64,000 bases of DNA from Xylocopa sonorina. Its lineage: Eukaryota; Arthropoda; Insecta; Hymenoptera; Apidae. The stretch lies in NCBI RefSeq assembly GCF_050948175.1, contig NW_027490112.1:1674001-1738000 (forward strand), in the 5' to 3' direction. Shown in pieces: positions 46,448 through 60,194 of this stretch. The position numbers and the translations under genes are program-made. Position 1 is the first letter of the stretch, and each line of letters begins with the position of its first letter. The notes beneath the pieces are model-generated. The model was given only the letters and a program-made list of their open reading frames with translations. It had not been told where the DNA came from and did not search any database.

Positions 46448-46451
46448 GTTC
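46448..46451. repeat. Target-site duplication GTTC, right copy
   Basis: Second copy of the duplication; satellite resumes in phase as GTTCTAATGCTTC. Confidence 0.93.
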
Positions 46452-46979
46452 TAATGCTTCTTAAAACGCGATATCGCATCTCATTCCTATGTTTCATGGT
46501 AAGATATAATATGATTTGCGAAGTGTTATGTATTCCTCGTCTACACTTCAAATGAATGTAAATGCGACACTTCCTTGCAAGGAAATAGCGTTTGCAGATG
46601 TCTACGTATCGAAGCAATAGAGTTCCAATGCTTCTTAAAACGTGATATCGCATCTCATTTCTATGTTTCATGATAAGATGTAATATTCATTGCGAAGTGT
46701 TATGTAGTCCTCGTCTACACTTCAAATGAATGTAAATGCAATACTTCCTTGCGAGGAAATAGCGTTTGCAGATGTCTACGTATCGAAGCAATAGAGTTCA
46801 AATGCTTCTTAAAACGAGATATTGCATCTCATATCTATGTTTCATGGTAAGATATAATATTCATTGCGATGTGTTACGCATTCCTCATCTACACTTCAAA
46901 TGAATGTAAATGCGACACTTCCTTGCAAGGAAATAGCGTTTGCAAGTGTCTACCTATCGTAGCAATAGTGTTCTAATGC

Positions 46980-48750
46980 TTCTTAAAACGCGATATCGCA
47001 TCTCATTTCTATGTTTCATGGTAAGATGTAATATGATTTGCGAAGTGTCATGTATTCCTCGTCTACACTTCAAATGAATGTAAATGCGGCACTTCCTTGC
47101 AAGGAAATAGCGTTTGCAGATGTCTACGTATCGTAACAATAGAGTTCTTATGATTCTTAAAACGCGATATCGCATCTCATTTCTATGTTCCATGGTAAGA
47201 TATAATATGATTGGGGAAGTGTTATGTATCCTCGTATACACATCAAAAGAATGTAAATACGACACTTCCTTGCAAGGAAATAGCGTTTGCAAATGTCTAC
47301 CTATCGTAGCAATAGTGTTCTAATGCTTCTTAAAGCGAGATATCGCATCTCATTTCTATGTTTCATGGTAAGATATAATATGATTTGCGAAGTGTTATGT
47401 ATTCCTCGTCTACACTTCAAATGAATGTAAATGCGACACTTGCTTGCAAAGAAATAGCGTTTGCAGATGTCTAGGTATCGTAGCAATAGATTTCTAATGC
47501 TTCCTAAAACGCGATATCGCATCTCATTTCTATGTTTCATGGTAATATATAACATGATTTGCGAAGTGTCATATATTCCTCGTCTACACTTCAAATGAAT
47601 GTAAATGCGACACTTCCATGCTACGAAATAGCGTCTGCAGATGTCTAGGTATCGTAGCAATAGAGTTCTAATGCTTCTTAAAACGCGATATAGCATCTCA
47701 TTTCTATGTTTCATGGTAAGATATAATATGATTTGCGAAGTGTTATGTATTCCTCGCCTACACTTCAAATGAATGTAAATGCGACACTTCCTTGCAAAGA
47801 AATAGCGTTTGCAAATATCTACGTATCGAAGCAATAGAGTTCAAATGCTTCTTAAAACGAGATATTGCATCTCATATTTATGTTTCATGATAAGATATAA
47901 TATTCATTGCGAAGTGTTATGCATTCCTCGTCTATGATTCAAATGAACGTAAATGCGACACATCCTTGCAAGGAGATAGCGTTTGCAGATGTCTAGGTAT
48001 CGTAGCAATAGAGTTCTAATGCTTCCTAAAACGCAATATCGCATCTCATTTCTATGTTTCATGGTAAGATATAATATGATTTGCGAAGTGCTATGTATTC
48101 CTCGTATACACATCAAAAGAATGTAAATACACTTCCTTGCAAGGAAATAGCGTTTGCAAATGTCTACCTATCGTAGCAATAGTGTTCTAATGCTCCTTAA
48201 AACGCGATATCGCATCCCATTTCTATGTTTCATGGTAAGATATAATATGATTTGCGAAGTGTCATATATTCCTCGTCTACACTTCAAATGAATGTAAATG
48301 CGACACTTCCATGCTAGGAAATAGCGTCTGCAGATGTCTAGGTATCGTAGCAATAGAGTTCTAATGCTTCTTAAAACGAGTTATTGCATCTCATATCTAT
48401 GTTTCATGGTAAGATATAATATGATTTGCGAAGTGTCATGTATTCCTCGTCTACACTTCAAATGAATGTAAATGCGACACTTCCTTGCTAGGAAATAGCG
48501 TCTGCAGATGTCTAGGTATCGTAGCAATAGAGTTCAAATGCTTCTTAAAACGAGATATTGCATCTCATATCTATGTTTCATGATAAGATACAATATACAT
48601 TGCGAAGTGTTATGTATTCCTCGTCTACACTTCAAATGAATGTAAATGCGACACTTCCTCGCAAGGAAATAGCGTTTGCAGATGTCTACGTATCGATGCA
48701 ATAGAGTTCAAATGCTTCTTAAAACGCGATATCGCATCTCATTTCTATGT
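46980..48750. repeat. Satellite block, copy 1 of an 8,522-bp-offset duplication
   Basis: The order of variant monomers, including GTATCCTCGTATACACATC (47.23 and 55.75 kb), GCTACGAAATAGCG (47.63 and 56.15 kb) and GCAAAGAAATAGCG, recurs at a constant 8,522-bp offset. Confidence 0.83.
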
Positions 48751-48870
48751 TTCATGGTAAGATATAATATGATTGGGGAAGTGTTATGTATTACTCGTCT
48801 ACACTTCAAATGAATGTAAATGCGACACTTCCTTGCAAGGAAATAGCGTTTGCAGATGTCTACGTATCGT

Positions 48871-51660
48871 AGCAATAGAGTTCAAATGCTTCTTAAAACG
48901 AGATATTGCATCTCATTTCTATGTTTCATGGTAAGATTTAATATTCATTGCGAAGTGTTATGCATTCCTCGTCTACACTTCAAATGAAAGTAAATGCGAC
49001 ACTTCCTTGCTAGGAAATAGCGTTTGCAGATGTCTACGTATCGAAGCAATATAGTTCAAATGCTTCTTAAAACGAGATATTGCATCTCATATCCATGTTT
49101 CATAATAAGATATAATATTCATTGCGAAGTGTTATGCATTCCTCGTCTACGATTCAAATGAATGTAAATGCGACACTTCCTTGCAAGGAAATAGCTTTTG
49201 CAGATGTCTACGTATCGTAGCAATAGAGTTCTAATGCTTCTTAAAACGCGATATCGCATCTCATTTCTATGTTTCATGGTAAGATATAATATGATTTGCG
49301 AAGTGTTATGTATTCCTCGCCTACACTTTAAATGAATGTAAATGCGACACTTCTTTGCTAGGAAATAGCGTTTGCAAATGTCTACCTATCGTAGCAATAG
49401 TGTTCTAATGCTTCTTAAAGCACGATATCGCATCTCATTTCTATGTTTCATGGTAAGATATAATATGATTTGCGAAGTATCATGTATTCCTCTTCTACAC
49501 TTCAAATGAACGTAAATGTGACACTTCCTTGCAAGGAAACAGCGTTTGCAGATGTCTACCTATCGTAGCAGTAGAGTTCTAATGCTTCTTAAAACGCGAT
49601 ATCGCATCTCATATCTATGTTTCATGATAAGATATAATATTCATTGCGAAGTGTTATGCATTCCTCGTCCACGATTCAAATGAATGAAAATGCGACACTT
49701 CCTTGCAAGGAAATAGCGTTTGCAGATGTCTAGGTATCGTAGCAATAGAGTTCTAATGCTTCCTAAAACGCGATATCGCATCTCATTTCTATGTGTCATG
49801 GCAAGATATAATATGATTTGCGAAGTGTTATGTATTCCTCGTCTGCACTTCAAATGAATGTAAATGCGACACTTCCTTGCAAGGAAATAGCGTCTGCAGA
49901 TGTCTAGGTATCGTAGCAATACAGTTCAAATGCTTCTTAAAACGAGATATTGCATCTCATATCTATGTTTCATAATAAGATATAATATTCATTGCGAAGT
50001 GTTATGCATTCCTCGTATACGATTTAAATGAGTGTAAATGCGACACTTCCTTGCAAGGAAATAGCGTTTGCAGATGTCTACGTATCGTAGCAATGGAGTT
50101 CTTATGATACTTAAAACGCGATATCGCATCTCATTTCTATGTTTCATGGTAAGATATAATATGATTTGCGAAGTGTCATTTATTCCTCGTCTACACTTCA
50201 AATGAATGTAAATGCGACACTTCCTTGCTAGGAAACAGCGTCTGCAGATGTCTAGGTATCGTAGCAATAGAGTTCAAATGCTTCTTAAAACAAGATATTG
50301 CATCTCATATCTATGTTTCATGATAAGATATAATATTCATTGCGAAGTGTTATGCATTCCTCATCTACGATTCAAATGAATGTAAATGCGACAGTTCCTT
50401 GCATGGAAATAGCGTTTGCAGATGTCTAGGTATCGTAGCAATAGATTTCTAATGCTTCTTAAAACGCGATATCGCATCCCATTTCTATGTTTCATGGTAA
50501 GATATAATTTGATTTGCGAAGTGTCATGTATTCCTCGTCTACACTTCAAGTGAATGTAAATGCGACACTTCCTTGCCAGGAAATAGCGTCTGCAGATGTC
50601 TAGGTATCGTAGCAATAGAGTTCAAATGCTTCTTAAAACGAGATATTGCATCTCATATCTATGTTTCATGATAAGATATAATATTCATTGCGAAGTGTTA
50701 TGCATTCCTCGTATACGATTCAAATGAGTGTAAATGCGACACTTCCTTGCAAGGAAATAGCGTTTGCAGATGTCTAAGAATCGTAGCAGTGGAGTTCTAA
50801 TGCTTCTTAAAACGCGATATCGCATCTCATTTCTATGATTCATGGTAAGATATAATATTCATTGCGAAGTGTTATGCATTCCTCGTCTACGATTCAAATG
50901 AATGTAAATGCGACACTTCCTTGCAAGGAAATAGTGTTTGCAGATGTCTAGGTATCGTAGCGATAGAGTTCTAATGCTTCTTAAAACGCGATATCGCATC
51001 TCATTTCCATGTTTCATGGTAAGATATAATATGATTTGCGAAGTGTTATGTATTCCTCGTCTACACTTCAAATGAATGTAAATGCGACACTTCCTTGCAA
51101 GGAAATAGCGATTGCAGATGTCTACGTATCGTAGCAGTAGAGTTCATATGATTCTTAGAACGGGATATTGTATCTCATATCTATGTTTCATGATATGATA
51201 TAATATTCATTGCGAAGTGTTATGCATTCCTCGTCTACACTTCAAATGAATGTAAATGCGACACTTCCTTGCTAGGAAATAGTGTCTGGAGATGTCTAGG
51301 TATCGTAGCGATAGAGTTCTAATGCTTCATAAAACGCGATATCGCATCTCATATCTATGTTTCATGATAAGATATAATATTCATTGCGAAGTGTTATGCA
51401 TTCCTCGTATACGATTCAAATGAGTGTAAATGCGACACTTCCTCGCTAGGAAATAGCGCTTGCAGATGTCTACGTATCGCAGCAATAGAGTTCTTATGAT
51501 TCTTAAAACGCGATATCGCATCTCACTTCTATGTTTTATGGTTGGATATAATATGATTTGCGAAGTGTTATGTATTCCTCGTCTACACTTCAAATGAATG
51601 TAAATGCGACACTTCCTTGTTAGGAAATAGCGTCTGCAGATGTCTAGGTATCGTAGCAAT
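48871..51660. repeat. 16-monomer block, copy 1 of a direct tandem duplication
   Basis: A 2.79-kb block starting near AGTTCAAATGCTTC is followed at once by a near-identical copy. Offset is 2,784 bp (16 monomers) at the start and 2,610 bp after about 49.6 kb. Shared rare marks include CATAATAAGATATAATATTC, GTGTCATGGCAAG and TTCTAAGAATCGTAGCAGTGG-type variants. No difference was seen in the stretches compared. Confidence 0.88.
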
Positions 51661-54270
51661 AGAGTTCAAATGCTTCTTAAAACGAGATATTGCATCTCAT
51701 TTCTATGTTTCATGGTAAGATTTAATATTCATTGCGAAGTGTTATGCATTCCTCGTCTACACTTCAAATGAAAGTAAATGCGACACTTCCTTGCTAGGAA
51801 ATAGCGTTTGCAGATGTCTACGTATCGAAGCAATATAGTTCAAATGCTTCTTAAAACGAGATATTGCATCTCATATCCATGTTTCATAATAAGATATAAT
51901 ATTCATTGCGAAGTGTTATGCATTCCTCGTCTACGATTCAAATGAATGTAAATGCGACACTTCCTTGCAAGGAAATAGCTTTTGCAGATGTCTACGTATC
52001 GTAGCAATAGAGTTCTAATGCTTCTTAAAACGCGATATCGCATCTCATTTCTATGTTTCATGGTAAGATATAATATGATTTGCGAAGTGTTATGTATTCC
52101 TCGCCTACACTTTAAATGAATGTAAATGCGACACTTCTTTGCTAGGAAATAGCGTTTGCAAATGTCTACCTATCGTAGCAATAGTGTTCTAATGCTTCTT
52201 AAAGCACGATATCGCATCTCATTTCTATGTTTCATGGTAAGATATAATATGATTTGCGAAGTATCATGTATTCCTCTTCTACACTTCAAATGAACGTAAA
52301 TGTGACACTTCCTTGCAAGGAAACAGCGTTTGCAGATGTCTACCTATCGTAGCAGTAGAGTTCTAATGCTTCTTAAAACGCGATATCGCATCTCATTTCT
52401 ATGTGTCATGGCAAGATATAATATGATTTGCGAAGTGTTATGTATTCCTCGTCTGCACTTCAAATGAATGTAAATGCGACACTTCCTTGCAAGGAAATAG
52501 CGTCTGCAGATGTCTAGGTATCGTAGCAATACAGTTCAAATGCTTCTTAAAACGAGATATTGCATCTCATATCTATGTTTCATAATAAGATATAATATTC
52601 ATTGCGAAGTGTTATGCATTCCTCGTATACGATTTAAATGAGTGTAAATGCGACACTTCCTTGCAAGGAAATAGCGTTTGCAGATGTCTACGTATCGTAG
52701 CAATGGAGTTCTTATGATACTTAAAACGCGATATCGCATCTCATTTCTATGTTTCATGGTAAGATATAATATGATTTGCGAAGTGTCATTTATTCCTCGT
52801 CTACACTTCAAATGAATGTAAATGCGACACTTCCTTGCTAGGAAACAGCGTCTGCAGATGTCTAGGTATCGTAGCAATAGAGTTCAAATGCTTCTTAAAA
52901 CAAGATATTGCATCTCATATCTATGTTTCATGATAAGATATAATATTCATTGCGAAGTGTTATGCATTCCTCATCTACGATTCAAATGAATGTAAATGCG
53001 ACAGTTCCTTGCATGGAAATAGCGTTTGCAGATGTCTAGGTATCGTAGCAATAGATTTCTAATGCTTCTTAAAACGCGATATCGCATCCCATTTCTATGT
53101 TTCATGGTAAGATATAATTTGATTTGCGAAGTGTCATGTATTCCTCGTCTACACTTCAAGTGAATGTAAATGCGACACTTCCTTGCCAGGAAATAGCGTC
53201 TGCAGATGTCTAGGTATCGTAGCAATAGAGTTCAAATGCTTCTTAAAACGAGATATTGCATCTCATATCTATGTTTCATGATAAGATATAATATTCATTG
53301 CGAAGTGTTATGCATTCCTCGTATACGATTCAAATGAGTGTAAATGCGACACTTCCTTGCAAGGAAATAGCGTTTGCAGATGTCTAAGAATCGTAGCAGT
53401 GGAGTTCTAATGCTTCTTAAAACGCGATATCGCATCTCATTTCTATGATTCATGGTAAGATATAATATTCATTGCGAAGTGTTATGCATTCCTCGTCTAC
53501 GATTCAAATGAATGTAAATGCGACACTTCCTTGCAAGGAAATAGTGTTTGCAGATGTCTAGGTATCGTAGCGATAGAGTTCTAATGCTTCTTAAAACGCG
53601 ATATCGCATCTCATTTCCATGTTTCATGGTAAGATATAATATGATTTGCGAAGTGTTATGTATTCCTCGTCTACACTTCAAATGAATGTAAATGCGACAC
53701 TTCCTTGCAAGGAAATAGCGATTGCAGATGTCTACGTATCGTAGCAGTAGAGTTCATATGATTCTTAGAACGGGATATTGTATCTCATATCTATGTTTCA
53801 TGATATGATATAATATTCATTGCGAAGTGTTATGCATTCCTCGTCTACACTTCAAATGAATGTAAATGCGACACTTCCTTGCTAGGAAATAGTGTCTGGA
53901 GATGTCTAGGTATCGTAGCGATAGAGTTCTAATGCTTCATAAAACGCGATATCGCATCTCATATCTATGTTTCATGATAAGATATAATATTCATTGCGAA
54001 GTGTTATGCATTCCTCGTATACGATTCAAATGAGTGTAAATGCGACACTTCCTCGCTAGGAAATAGCGCTTGCAGATGTCTACGTATCGCAGCAATAGAG
54101 TTCTTATGATTCTTAAAACGCGATATCGCATCTCACTTCTATGTTTTATGGTTGGATATAATATGATTTGCGAAGTGTTATGTATTCCTCGTCTACACTT
54201 CAAATGAATGTAAATGCGACACTTCCTTGTTAGGAAATAGCGTCTGCAGATGTCTAGGTATCGTAGCAAT
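51661..54270. repeat. 15-monomer block, copy 2 of the tandem duplication (one monomer lost)
   Basis: Direct repeat of 48,871-51,660. The monomer corresponding to about 49.60-49.77 kb is missing, the join being in the CGCATCTCAT stretch near 52.39 kb. Parts of the same block occur again at about 57.4-58.5 and 60.0-60.9 kb. Confidence 0.88.
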
Positions 54271-55499
54271 AGATTTCTAATGCTTCTTAAAACGCGATAT
54301 CGCATCTCATTTCTATGTTTCATGGTAAGATATAATATGATTTGCGAAGTGTCATGTATTCATCGTCTACACTTCAAGTGAATGTAAATGCGACACTTCC
54401 TTGCCAGGAAATAGCGTCTGCAGATGTCTAGGTATTGTAGCAATAGAGTTCAAATGCTTCTTAAAACGAGATATTGCATCTCATATCTATGTTTCATGAT
54501 AAGATGTAATATTCATTGCGAAGTGTTATGCTTTCCTCGTATACGATTCAAAAGAGTGTAAATGCGACACTTCCTTGCAAGGAAATAGTGTTTGCAGATG
54601 TCTAGGTATCGTAGCAATAGAGTTCAAATGCTTCTTAAAACGAGATATTGCATCTCATTTCTATGTTTCATGATAAGATATGTTATTCATTGCGAAGTGT
54701 TATGCATTCCTCGTCTACGATTCAAATGAATGTAAATGCGACACTTCCTTGCAAGGAAATAGCGTTTGCAGATGTCTACGTATCGTAGCAATAGTGTTCT
54801 TATGATTCTTAAAACGCGATATCGCATCACATTTCTATGTTTCATGGTAAGATATAATATGATTTGCGACGTGTCATGTATTCCTCGCCTACACTTCAAA
54901 TGAATGTAAATGCGACACTTCCTTGCAAGGAAATAGCGTTTGCAGATGTCTACGTATCGTAGCAATAGAGTTCATATGATTCTTAAAACGCGATATAGCA
55001 TCACATTTCTATGTTTCATGGAAAGATATAATATGATTTGTGAAGTGTTATGTATTCCTCGTATACGACTCAAATGAATGTAAATGCGACACTTCCTTCC
55101 AAGGAAATACCGTCTGCAGATGTCTACGTATCGTAGCAATAGATTTCTAATGCTTCTTAAAACGCGATATCGCATCTCATTTCTATGTTTCATGGAAAGA
55201 TATAATATGATTTGCGAAGTGTCATGTATTCCTCGTCTACACTTCAAATGAATGTAAATGCGACACTTCCTTACAAGGAAATAGCGTTTGCAGATGTCTA
55301 CGTATCGAAGCAATTGAGTTCAAATGCTTCCTAAAACGAGATATTGCATCTCATATCTATGTTTCATGATAAGATATAATATTCATTGCGAAGTGTTATG
55401 CATTCCCCGTCTACGATTCAAATGAATGTAAATGCGACACTTCCTTGCAAGGAAATAGCGTTTGCAGATGTCTACGTATCGTAGCAATAGTGTTCTTAT

Positions 55500-57296
55500 G
55501 ATTCTTAAAACGCGATATCGCATCACATTTCTATGTTTCATGGTAAGATATAATATGATATGCGACGTGTCATGTATTCCTCGTCTACACTTCAAATGAA
55601 TGTAAATACGACACTTCCTTGCAAGGAAATAGCGTTTGCAGATGTCTACGTATCGTAGCAATAGTGTTCTTATGATTCTTAAAACGCGATATCGCATCAC
55701 ATTTCTATGTTCCATGGTAAGATATAATATGATTGGGGAAGTGTTATGTATCCTCGTATACACATCAAAAGAATGTAAATACGACACTTCCTTGCAAGGA
55801 AATAGCGTTTGCAAATGTCTACCTATCGTAGCAATAGTGTTCTAATGCTTCTTAAAGCGAGATATCGCATCTCATTTCTATGTTTCATGGTAAGATATAA
55901 TATGATTTGCGAAGTGTTATGTATTCCTCGTCTAAACTTCAAATGAATGTAAATGCGACACTTCCTTGCAAAGAAATAGCGTTTGCAGATGTCTAGGTAT
56001 CGTAGCAATAGATTTCTAATGCTTCCTAAAACGCGATATCGCATCTCATTTCTATGTTTCATGGTAATATATAACATGATTTGCGAAGTGTCATATATTC
56101 CTCGTCTACACTTCAAATGAATGTAAATGCGACACTTCCATGCTACGAAATAGCGTCTGCAGATGTCTAGGTATCGTAGCAATAGAGTTCTAATGCTTCT
56201 TAAAACGCGATATAGCATCTCATTTCTATGTTTCATGGTAAGATATAATATGATTTGCGAAGTGTTATGTATTCCTCGTCTACACTTCAAATGAATGTAA
56301 ATGCGACACTTCCTTGCAAAGAAATAGCGTTTGCAAATATCTACGTATCGAAGCAATAGAGTTCAAATGCTTCTTAAAACGAGATATTGCATCTCATATT
56401 TAGGTTTCATGATAAGATATAATATTCATTGCGAAGTGTTATGCATTCCTCGTCTATGATTCAAATGAACGTAAATGCGACACATCCTTGCAAGGAGATA
56501 GCGTTTGCAGATGTCTAGGTATCGTAGCAATAGAGTTCTAATGCTTCCTAAAACGCAATATCGCATCTCATTTCTATGTTTCATGGTAAGATATAATATG
56601 ATTTGCGAAGTGCTATGTATTCCTCGTATACACATCAAAAGAATGTAAATACACTTCCTTGCAAGGAAATAGCGTTTGCAAATGTCTACCTATCGTAGCA
56701 ATAGTGTTCTAATGCTCCTTAAAACGCGATATCGCATCCCATTTCTATGTTTCATGGTAAGATATAATATGATTTGCGAAGTGTCATATATTCCTCGTCT
56801 ACACTTCAAATGAATGTAAATGCGACACTTCCATGCTAGGAAATAGCGTCTGCAGATGTCTAGGTATCGTAGCAATAGAGTTCTAATGCTTCTTAAAACG
56901 AGTTATTGCATCTCATATCTATGTTTCATGGTAAGATATAATATGATTTGCGAAGTGTCATGTATTCCTCGTCTACACTTCAAATGAATGTAAATGCGAC
57001 ACTTCCTTGCTAGGAAATAGCGTCTGCAGATGTCTAGGTATCGTAGCAATAGAGTTCAAATGCTTCTTAAAACGAGATATTGCATCTCATATCTATGTTT
57101 CATGATAAGATACAATATACATTGCGAAGTGTTATGTATTCCTCGTCTACACTTCAAATGAATGTAAATGCGACACTTCCTCGCAAGGAAATAGCGTTTG
57201 CAGATGTCTACGTATCGATGCAATAGAGTTCAAATGCTTCTTAAAACGCGATATCGCATCTCATTTCTATGTTTCATGGTAAGATATAATATGATT
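55500..57296. repeat. Satellite block, copy 2 of the 8,522-bp-offset duplication, with a mosaic join
   Basis: Partner of 46.98-48.75 kb. At about 57,296 the sequence switches from the monomer order of 48.75 kb to ATTTGCGAAGTGCTATG plus CATCAAAAGAATG (as at 48.08 and 56.60 kb). By about 57.41 kb it reads TTAAAGCACGATATCGC (as at 49.42 kb). The switches fall inside identical monomer sequence, as expected for unequal exchange. Confidence 0.8.
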
Positions 57297-60194
57297 TGCG
57301 AAGTGCTATGTATTCCTCGTATACACATCAAAAGAATGTAAATACACTTCCTTGCAAGGAAATAGCGTTTGCAAATGTCTACCTATCGTAGCAATAGTGT
57401 TCTAATGCTTCTTAAAGCACGATATCGCATCTCATTTCTATGTTTCATGGTAAGATATAATATGATTTGCGAAGTATCATGTATTCCTCTTCTACACTTC
57501 AAATGAACGTAAATGTGACACTTCCTTGCAAGGAAACAGCGTTTGCAGATGTCTACCTATCGTAGCAGTAGAGTTCAAATGCTTCTTAAAACGAGATATT
57601 GCATCTCATATCTATGTTTCATAATAAGATATAATATTCATTGCGAAGTGTTATGCATTCCTCGTATACGATTTAAATGAGTGTAAATGCGACACTTCCT
57701 TGCAAGAAAATAGCGTTTGCAGATGTCTACGTATCGTAGCAATGGAGTTCTTATGATACTTAAAACGCGATATCGCATCTCATTTCTATGTTTCATGGTA
57801 AGATATAATATGATTCGCGAAGTGTCATTTATTCCTCGTCTACACTTCAAATGAATGTAAATGCGACACTTCCTTGCTAGGAAACAGCGTCTGCAGATGT
57901 CTAGGTATCGTAGCAATAGAGTTCAAATGCTTCTTAAAACAAGATATTGCATCTCATATCTATGTTTCATGATAAGATATAATATTCATTGCGAAGTGTT
58001 ATGCATTCCTCATCTACGATTCAAATGAATGTAAATGCGACACTTCCTTGCATGGAAATAGCGTTTGCAGATGTCTAGGTATCGTAGCAATAGATTTCTA
58101 ATGCTTCTTAAAACGCGATATCGCATCCCATTTCTATGTTTCATGGTAAGATATAATTTGATTTGCGAAGTGTCATGTATTCCTCGTCTACACTTCAAGT
58201 GAATGTAAATGCGACACTTCCTTGCCAGGAAATAGCGTCTGCAGATGTCTAGGTATCGTAGCAATAGAGTTCAAATGCTTCTTAAAACGAGATATTGCAT
58301 CTCATATCTATGTTTCATGATAAGATATAATATTCATTGCGAAGTGTTATGCATTCCTCGTATACGATTCAAATGAGTGTAAATGCGACACTTCCTTGCA
58401 AGGAAATAGCGTTTGCAGATGTCTAAGAATCGTAGCAAAGGAGTTCTAATGCTTCTTAAAACGCGATATCGCATCTCATTTCTATGTTTCATGGCAAGAT
58501 ATAATATGATTTGCGAAGTGTCATGTATTCCTCGTCTACACTTCAAATGAATGTAAATGCGACACTTCCTTGCTAGGAAACAGCGTCTGCCGATGTCTAG
58601 GTATCGTAGCAATAGAGTTCAAATGCTTCTTAAAACGAGATATTGCATCTCATATCTATGTTTCATGATAAGATATAATATTCATTGCGAAGTGTTATGC
58701 ATTCCTCGTATACGATTCAAATGAATGTAAATGCGACACTTCCTTGCAAGGAAATAGCGTTTGCAGTTGCTTACGTATCGTAGCAGTAGAGTTCTTATGA
58801 TTCTTAAAACGCGATATCGCATCTCATTTCTATGTTTCATGGTAAGATATAATATGATTTGCGAAGTGTTATGTATTCCTCGTCTACACTTCAAATGAAT
58901 GTAAATGCGACACTTCCTTGCAGGGAAATAGCGTTTGCAGATGTCTACGTATCGAAGCAATAGAGTTCAAATACTTCTTAAAACGAGATATTGCATCCCA
59001 TATCTATGTTTCATGATAAGATATAATATTCATTGCAAAGTGTTATGCATTCCTCGTCTACGATTCAAATGAATGTAAATGCGACACTTCCTTGCAAGGA
59101 AATAGCGTTTGCAGATGTCTAGGTATCGTAGCGATAGAGTTCTAATGCTTCTTAAAACGCGATATCGCATCTCATTTCTATGTTTCATGGTAAGATATAA
59201 TATGATTTGCGAAGTGTTATGTATTCCTCGTCTACACTTCATATGAATGTAAATGCGACACTTCCTTGCAAGGAAATAGCGTTTGCAGATGTCTACCTAT
59301 CGTAGCAATAGAGTTCTAATGCTTCTTAAAACGCGATATCGCATTTCATTTCTATGTTTCATGGTAAGATATAATATGATTTGCGAAGTGTCATGTATTC
59401 CTCGTCTACACTTCAAATGAATGTAAATGCGACACTTCCTTGCTAGGAAACACCGTCTGCAGATGTCTAGGTATCGTAGCAATAGAGTTCAAATGCTTCC
59501 TAAAACGAGATATTGCATCTCATATCTTTGTTTCATGATAAGATATAACATGCATTGCGAAGTGTTATGCATTCCTCGTATACGATTCAAATGAGTGTAA
59601 ATGCGATACTTCCTTGCAAGGAAATAGCGTTTGCAGATGTCTACGTATCGTAGCAATAGATTTCTAATGCTTCTTAAAACTCGATATCGGATCTCATTTC
59701 TATGATTCATGGTAAGATATAATATTCATTGCGAAGTGTTATGCATTCCTCGTCTACGATTCAAATGAATGTAAATGCGACACTTCCTTGCAAGGAAATA
59801 GTGTTTGCAGATGTCTAGGTATCGTAGCGATAGAGTTCTAATGCTTCTTAAAACGCGATATCGCATCTCATTTCTATGTTTCATGGTAAGATATAATATG
59901 ATTTGCGAAGTGTCATGTATTCCTCTTCTACACTTCAAATGAATGTAAATGTGACTCTTCCTTGCAAGGAAACAGCGTTTGCAGATGTCTACCTATCGTA
60001 GCAGTAGAGTTCTAATGCTTCTTAAAACGCGATATCGCATCTCATTTCCATGTTTCATGGTAAGATATAATATGATTTGCGAAGTGTTATGTATTCCTCG
60101 TCTACACTTCAAATGAATGTAAATGCGACACTTCCTTGCAAGGAAATAGCGATTGCAGATGTCTACGTATCGTAGCAGTAGAGTTCATATGATT

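Noticed and set aside
46447..46671. Upstream extension of the minus-strand Pol-tail frame into satellite, with its own ATG
   Set aside because: The part outside the LTR is satellite; the apparent start is accidental to the insertion site.
47114..47323. Plus-strand 69-residue ORF (and the copies at 7612 and 55636)
   Set aside because: Created by monomers with small deletions that shift the plus frame; it recurs only because the block was duplicated.
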